Notes under the pieces: generated by a model | What the model was told of the DNA's origin: nothing | Database searches by the model: none | What the model saw: only the letters and a program-made list of their open reading frames with translations | Program-made: the position numbers and the translations under genes | Source: CAZZCU01 sp964652825 | Lineage (GTDB): Bacteria > Bdellovibrionota_B > Oligoflexia > Oligoflexales > CAZZCU01 | Assembly: GCA_964652825.1 (NCBI GenBank) | Contig: CAZZCU010000009.1 | Span: 21,451-85,450, forward strand | Direction of reading: 5' to 3' | DNA: 64,000 nt | Part shown: one piece after another, positions 60,663 through 64,000 of the stretch | How the letters are laid out: each line of letters begins with the position of its first letter | Numbering within the stretch: the stretch's first letter is position 1

Positions 60663-61079
60663 ATGACAGCAAAAGCAAGTGCTCCGGAAACAGCGGCAGC
60701 AGCGCCAATCAAAAGAAAAAAAGGCAAGAAGAACGTGCCGGTTGGTGTTGCGCATATTCAGGCAACCTTTAACAACACGATCATCACGCTGACTGATTTG
60801 AACGGCGAAGTTGTTGCCTGGTCGACGTCGGGAGCGAAGGGTTTCAAAGGCTCGCGTAAAAGCACGCCATTCGCCGCGCAGGTTGCCGCGGAAGAAGCTG
60901 CACGCAAAGCCATGGACGCCGGTATGCGTACTGTCTCGGTATTAGTAAAAGGTCCAGGTTCTGGACGGGAGAGCGCTGTACGCGCAATCGCCGCCACGGG
61001 CCTGAAAGTAACTTTGATTAAAGACGTAACGCCTATTCCTCACAATGGCTGCCGCGCTCCCAAGCGTCGCCGCGTGTAA
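60663..61079 (+). CDS. rpsK: 30S ribosomal protein S11
   Basis: A 138-residue S11 with an Ala/Lys-rich N-terminus. GVAHIQATFNNTIITLTD, GPGSGRESAVRAI and DVTPIPHNGCRAPKRRRV are the platform-binding signature. Confidence 0.97.
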   Translation: MTAKASAPETAAAAPIKRKKGKKNVPVGVAHIQATFNNTIITLTDLNGEVVAWSTSGAKGFKGSRKSTPFAAQVAAEEAARKAMDAGMRTVSVLVKGPGSGRESAVRAIAATGLKVTLIKDVTPIPHNGCRAPKRRRV

Positions 61080-61118
61080 GGTTTTAGGTTATTTCGATTC
61101 GTATTTTGGAGGTAAATC

Positions 61119-61745
61119 GTGGCCAAGTATAGTGGTCCGGTATGTAGGTTCTGCAGACGGGAAGGCGAAAAGCTCTTCTTGAAAGGTGAGCGTTGCTACA
61201 CCGATCGTTGCAGTTTTGATCGCAAGAATTTTGCTCCTGGCCAACATGGCCAGAAACGCACCAAGCTGTCCGAGTTCGCGGTGCAGTTGCGTGAGAAGCA
61301 AAAAGTAAGACGCGTTTATAATATTCTGGAACGTCAGTTCCGTAATATCTTCCGCAAAGCCGCGGTAAAGCGTGGTGTAACGGCTGACATCTTCTTCCGC
61401 GACTTGGAGCTGCGTTTGGATAACGCCGTCTTCCGCATGGGTCTTGCCCGTTCGCGTAACGAAGCACGTCAGATCGTGCGTCACAACCATATCCTTCTGA
61501 ATGGCAAGCGCGCCAATATTCCGAGTATGACTCTCCGCGTTGGTGACGTTGTCTCGGTTGTGCCGACCAGTGCCAAAGACGCGCGTTTTGCTCTGTCAGC
61601 TGATTTATTCAAGAAGCGTCCGACGTTGCCCTGGATCGATGTCGATCACACCGCTTTATCCGGCAAAGTGATTGCACAGCCGCAACGTGATGATATCCAG
61701 TTGAACGTGAAAGAGCGTTTGATCGTCGAATTGTACAATAAGTAA
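61119..61745 (+). CDS. rpsD: 30S ribosomal protein S4, zinc type
   Basis: A 208-residue S4. Four N-terminal zinc ligands, C9, C12, C26 and C31 (CRFCRREGEKLFLKG...CYTDRC), make it the C+ form. The S4 RNA-binding domain reads LDNAVFRMGLARSRNEARQIV. It may repress the alpha operon. Confidence 0.97.
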   Translation: MAKYSGPVCRFCRREGEKLFLKGERCYTDRCSFDRKNFAPGQHGQKRTKLSEFAVQLREKQKVRRVYNILERQFRNIFRKAAVKRGVTADIFFRDLELRLDNAVFRMGLARSRNEARQIVRHNHILLNGKRANIPSMTLRVGDVVSVVPTSAKDARFALSADLFKKRPTLPWIDVDHTALSGKVIAQPQRDDIQLNVKERLIVELYNK

Positions 61746-61778
61746 GTTTAATTTATTTCGCTTGGACGGAGATTCTAT

Positions 61779-62795
61779 ATGCATCGTAATTGGACCGAAC
61801 TCATTACTCCAAAAGCAGTTGAGGCCGAAGCTCTTAATGATACTTACGGCAAGTTTGTCGCCAAGCCATTAGAGCGCGGATACGGTACGACGATCGGTAA
61901 CTCGTTGCGTCGCGTTTTGCTCTCCAGTCTGAATGGTGCCGCGATTGTATCTGTTCGCATTGCTGGTGTTGATCACGAGTTTTCGACGATTCAAGGCATC
62001 AAAGAAGATGTGACTGATATCGTCTTGAACCTGAAGCAGGTCAACTTGCGTTATTTGGGTGAAGCGGATACCACCATTTCTCTGAAATCAAAAGGCCCGG
62101 GCGTTTTGAAAGCCGGCGATATTGAAACCAGCGGTGACGTTGAGATTTTGAATCCCGAGCAACATATCGCCACTGTCGGTGAAGATGGCAAGCTGGAGAT
62201 GGAAATGATCGTGCGTCACGGTCGTGGTTACCTCTCGGCGGAGCAAAATCGCACCGAAGATATGCCGGTAGGCATGTTGGCGATTGACGCGATTTTCGCA
62301 CCGGTTCGCCGCGTGGCATACAGTGTCTCGAACGCCCGCGTCGGTCAGATGACTGACTACGATAAATTGGCGATCGAAATCTGGACTAACGGCGCTGTTC
62401 GCCCTGATGATGCGCTGGCTTATGCCGCGAAAATTCTCAAAGAACAATTGACCATCTTCGTTAACTTCGATGAAACGGCACAAATCGCCGCGAAGCCGCA
62501 GGAAGAGCGTCGCGATGCTGCTCCGTCACTTAACGAAAATCTCTTCAAAACCGTTGACTCTCTGGAGTTGAGTGTTCGCGCGGCTAACTGTCTTGAGAAC
62601 GCCAACATCAAATTCATCGGTGAGTTAGTGACGAAAACCGAAGCGGAAATGTTGAAGACGAAAAACTTCGGTCGCAAGTCGTTGAATGAGATTAAAGATA
62701 TTTTGGCAGAAATGGGTTTGTCGCTTGGCATGAAGATCGAAGGCTTCGATCCGTCCAAGCTGCGCCAAAAAGAAACGGAAACACCAGCAAATTAA
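61779..62795 (+). CDS. rpoA: RNA polymerase alpha subunit
   Basis: A 338-residue alpha. The N-terminal dimer domain (GYGTTIGNSLRRVLLSSLNGAA) runs to about 235. A linker and the C-terminal domain (SLELSVRAANCLENANIKFIGELV, FGRKSLNEIKDIL) follow. The Arg in VRAANCL corresponds to the UP-element and activator contact. Confidence 0.97.
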   Translation: MHRNWTELITPKAVEAEALNDTYGKFVAKPLERGYGTTIGNSLRRVLLSSLNGAAIVSVRIAGVDHEFSTIQGIKEDVTDIVLNLKQVNLRYLGEADTTISLKSKGPGVLKAGDIETSGDVEILNPEQHIATVGEDGKLEMEMIVRHGRGYLSAEQNRTEDMPVGMLAIDAIFAPVRRVAYSVSNARVGQMTDYDKLAIEIWTNGAVRPDDALAYAAKILKEQLTIFVNFDETAQIAAKPQEERRDAAPSLNENLFKTVDSLELSVRAANCLENANIKFIGELVTKTEAEMLKTKNFGRKSLNEIKDILAEMGLSLGMKIEGFDPSKLRQKETETPAN

Positions 62796-62823
62796 TTGTT
62801 GAGAAGAGATAAGAGGCTGAATC

Positions 62824-63267
62824 ATGCGCCACAGTAATGGATACAGAAAGCTAGGCAGAAAGTCGGGTCATCGCCGGGCTTTGCTTCGCAACATGGCGAC
62901 GTCTTTGGTGCTTCATGAAAGCATTGAGACGACGCTACCGAAAGCAAAAGAGCTGCGCGGTATCGTTGATAAGATGATTACTTTAGGCAAGCGCGGTGAT
63001 TTGCATGCGCGCCGTATGGCTGCCAGTTACTTCTTCGACGATGAAGCGGTTGTAAAATTGTTTTCCAATCTGGCTGGCCGTTTTAAGGATCGCTCGGGTG
63101 GTTACACCCGCATTCTGCGTCGCGGTGAACGTCGTGGCGATAACGCGCAGATGGCGACGATTCAATTAGTTGATGTCGAATTTGGTGGCGAGAAAAAAGC
63201 CGAGGCTTCGGAGAAGAAGAAAGCACCGGCCAAACGCAAGACCGCTAAAAAAGACGCTGCCGAGTAG
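62824..63267 (+). CDS. rplQ: 50S ribosomal protein L17 with Lys/Ala tail
   Basis: A 147-residue L17; the core MRHSNGYRKLGRKSGHRRAL, ETTLPKAKELRG and GGYTRILR ends near residue 120, as in E. coli. A tail of about 25 residues rich in Lys, Ala and Glu follows. It is the last gene of the cluster. Confidence 0.96.
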   Translation: MRHSNGYRKLGRKSGHRRALLRNMATSLVLHESIETTLPKAKELRGIVDKMITLGKRGDLHARRMAASYFFDDEAVVKLFSNLAGRFKDRSGGYTRILRRGERRGDNAQMATIQLVDVEFGGEKKAEASEKKKAPAKRKTAKKDAAE

Positions 63268-63312
63268 TAAGAAGAGAAGAGTTCATCTGCTCCAAGAGTA
63301 GAATCGATAAGC

Positions 63313-63351
63313 AAAAAGCCCCGAGAGTGATTTCGGGGCTTTTTCTTTGTT
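63313..63351 (+). terminator. intrinsic terminator ending the ribosomal cluster
   Basis: AAAAAGCCCCGA (63313-63324) pairs with TCGGGGCTTTTT (63333-63344), followed by further T-rich sequence. It lies 45 bases after rplQ. In the opposite direction the stem also gives a T-run, so it may serve the convergent small exported protein as well. Confidence 0.93.
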
Positions 63352-63361
63352 TTTAAATTAT

Positions 63362-63874
63362 TTATTCTTTATATGTGCCACGAAAGATAGTGCCTATCGA
63401 ATTTGTCCCTGGGTAGATATGTGACCCATTCATGAAAATGCTTTTCAAGCCATCTTTTGTTATCCAACTTTCCTCCATTTTAGTGCCATCAGGTGCTTCG
63501 GCGCTAAGGTGGCAAAAGTCTTCCTCGCAATATCCGAGGCCAATTGGTTTTAGACCGGTGTGATCAAAAATCTTAATAAAGAGATCACGGTCTACAGCAA
63601 AATGAAGTGTATTTTGCACAGGTATAATTGTCTCGCCTTGGCGAATGGACGTCTCCCAAGTGAGCTTCATGCCCGTCTCGTCGTTTAACACTCCATCCCA
63701 TTTGCGAATCGTCAGTTTGGCAGTCCAAGTATCTTTTACCCCTTTTTGGGAACGCCATATTCCTTCACCGATTAAGGTCTGCTCACTTTGCGATGTTAGA
63801 AGGTTTACGACTGGGTGTGCTAGACCTACAGTCGAGATGAAGAATAATAAACTCACAACAATAATTTTTTTCAT
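63362..63874 (-). CDS. small exported protein of unknown function
   Basis: A 170-residue protein from the ATG at 63874 (AAAGGAG 6 bases upstream). The signal peptide is KIIVVSLLFFISTVGLA. The mature part looks like a beta-sandwich or lipocalin-like calyx (EGIWRSQKGVKDTWTAKLTI, FAVDRDLFIKIFDHTG), with two Cys (GYCEEDFC) that may pair. Function unknown. Its 3' end meets the ribosomal terminator. Confidence 0.7.
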   Translation of the reverse strand: MKKIIVVSLLFFISTVGLAHPVVNLLTSQSEQTLIGEGIWRSQKGVKDTWTAKLTIRKWDGVLNDETGMKLTWETSIRQGETIIPVQNTLHFAVDRDLFIKIFDHTGLKPIGLGYCEEDFCHLSAEAPDGTKMEESWITKDGLKSIFMNGSHIYPGTNSIGTIFRGTYKE

Positions 63875-63938
63875 ACCAAGCTCCTTTTCGATTGGCGAAA
63901 GGGAGTCTAACAATCAAGTTTGATATTTCAAGGGTTTT

Positions 63939-64000
63939 ATGAAGGATATAAACTGGCCCACTTACGTGGGCGTATTCTTTTCAGATTTGCACCCTGTGCC
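63939..64000 (+). CDS. possible start of a gene cut by the window end
   Basis: An ATG with AGGG 4 bases upstream opens a frame that stays open for 20 codons to the window edge (KDINWPTYVGVFFSD...). It is too short to judge, and a CCCAC/GTGGG hairpin inside could be structural instead. Confidence 0.25.
   Translation, partial: MKDINWPTYVGVFFSDLHPV

Noticed and set aside
1..64000. CRISPR arrays, prophage or complete insertion sequences
   Set aside because: No regularly spaced repeats, transposase, integrase or phage structural genes were recognised.

Overview
The window looks like chromosomal DNA from a Gram-negative bacterium with a Proteobacteria-type envelope. It encodes LptG, outer-membrane beta-barrel proteins, and many secreted proteins and lipobox lipoproteins. 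GC content is moderate. The set of secreted peptidases, many lipoproteins, a single-locus heme pathway and a HemC-HemD fusion would fit a Bdellovibrionota/Oligoflexia-like or related deep proteobacterium. That placement is inference, not proven here. A run of exactly 100 N at 8238-8337 shows the source is a scaffolded draft assembly.

Layout. 1-8.2 kb: a partial DsbD-family gene (-), a gingipain-type C25 peptidase (-), a divergent HEXXH metallopeptidase lipoprotein (+), tgt (+), and a two-gene unit of a di-heme cytochrome c and a secreted unknown protein (-). 8.2-14.8 kb: the assembly gap, a large secreted unknown protein, Dps and TerC (+), LptG with a small OB-like exported protein (-), and a HAMP-like membrane protein with a small beta-barrel (+). 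14.7-19.7 kb: an SDR and a GH3 acyl-amido synthetase (-) facing an alpha/beta hydrolase and an enolase-superfamily enzyme (+), plus two small unknown ORFs. 19.9-23.3 kb: a MASE1 hybrid histidine kinase overlapping tail-to-tail with a metallophosphoesterase.

23.3-34.6 kb: one compact minus-strand operon, hemA-hemCD-hemB-hemL-[histidine kinase-response regulator]-hemE-hemN-hemH-hemG. It holds the whole route from glutamyl-tRNA to protoheme, with a two-component system embedded by overlapping start and stop codons.

34.7-48.5 kb: accessory genes. These include lipoproteins, an HdeD-like membrane protein, a candidate structured RNA, a DUF4189-like protein, an OhrR-type regulator with its operator and a catalase-like secreted protein, dbpA, tRNA-His with nearby inverted repeats, a coupled porin-like/943-residue periplasmic pair, an HD-GYP protein and an SH3 lipoprotein.

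48.7-63.3 kb: a merged S10-spc-alpha ribosomal cluster from rpsJ to rplQ, including secY, adk, infA, rpmJ and rpoA, closed by a strong terminator. The gene for L24 (rplX) is missing from its usual place between rplN and rplE. L36, S14, S4 and Adk are zinc-ligand types, and S19, L29 and L17 carry Ala/Lys/Pro-rich tails.

The most unusual items are the heme operon with an embedded two-component system, HemC-HemD fusion and shortened HemA, the missing rplX, the candidate structured RNA near 36.8-37.0 kb, and the porin/943-residue coupled pair.
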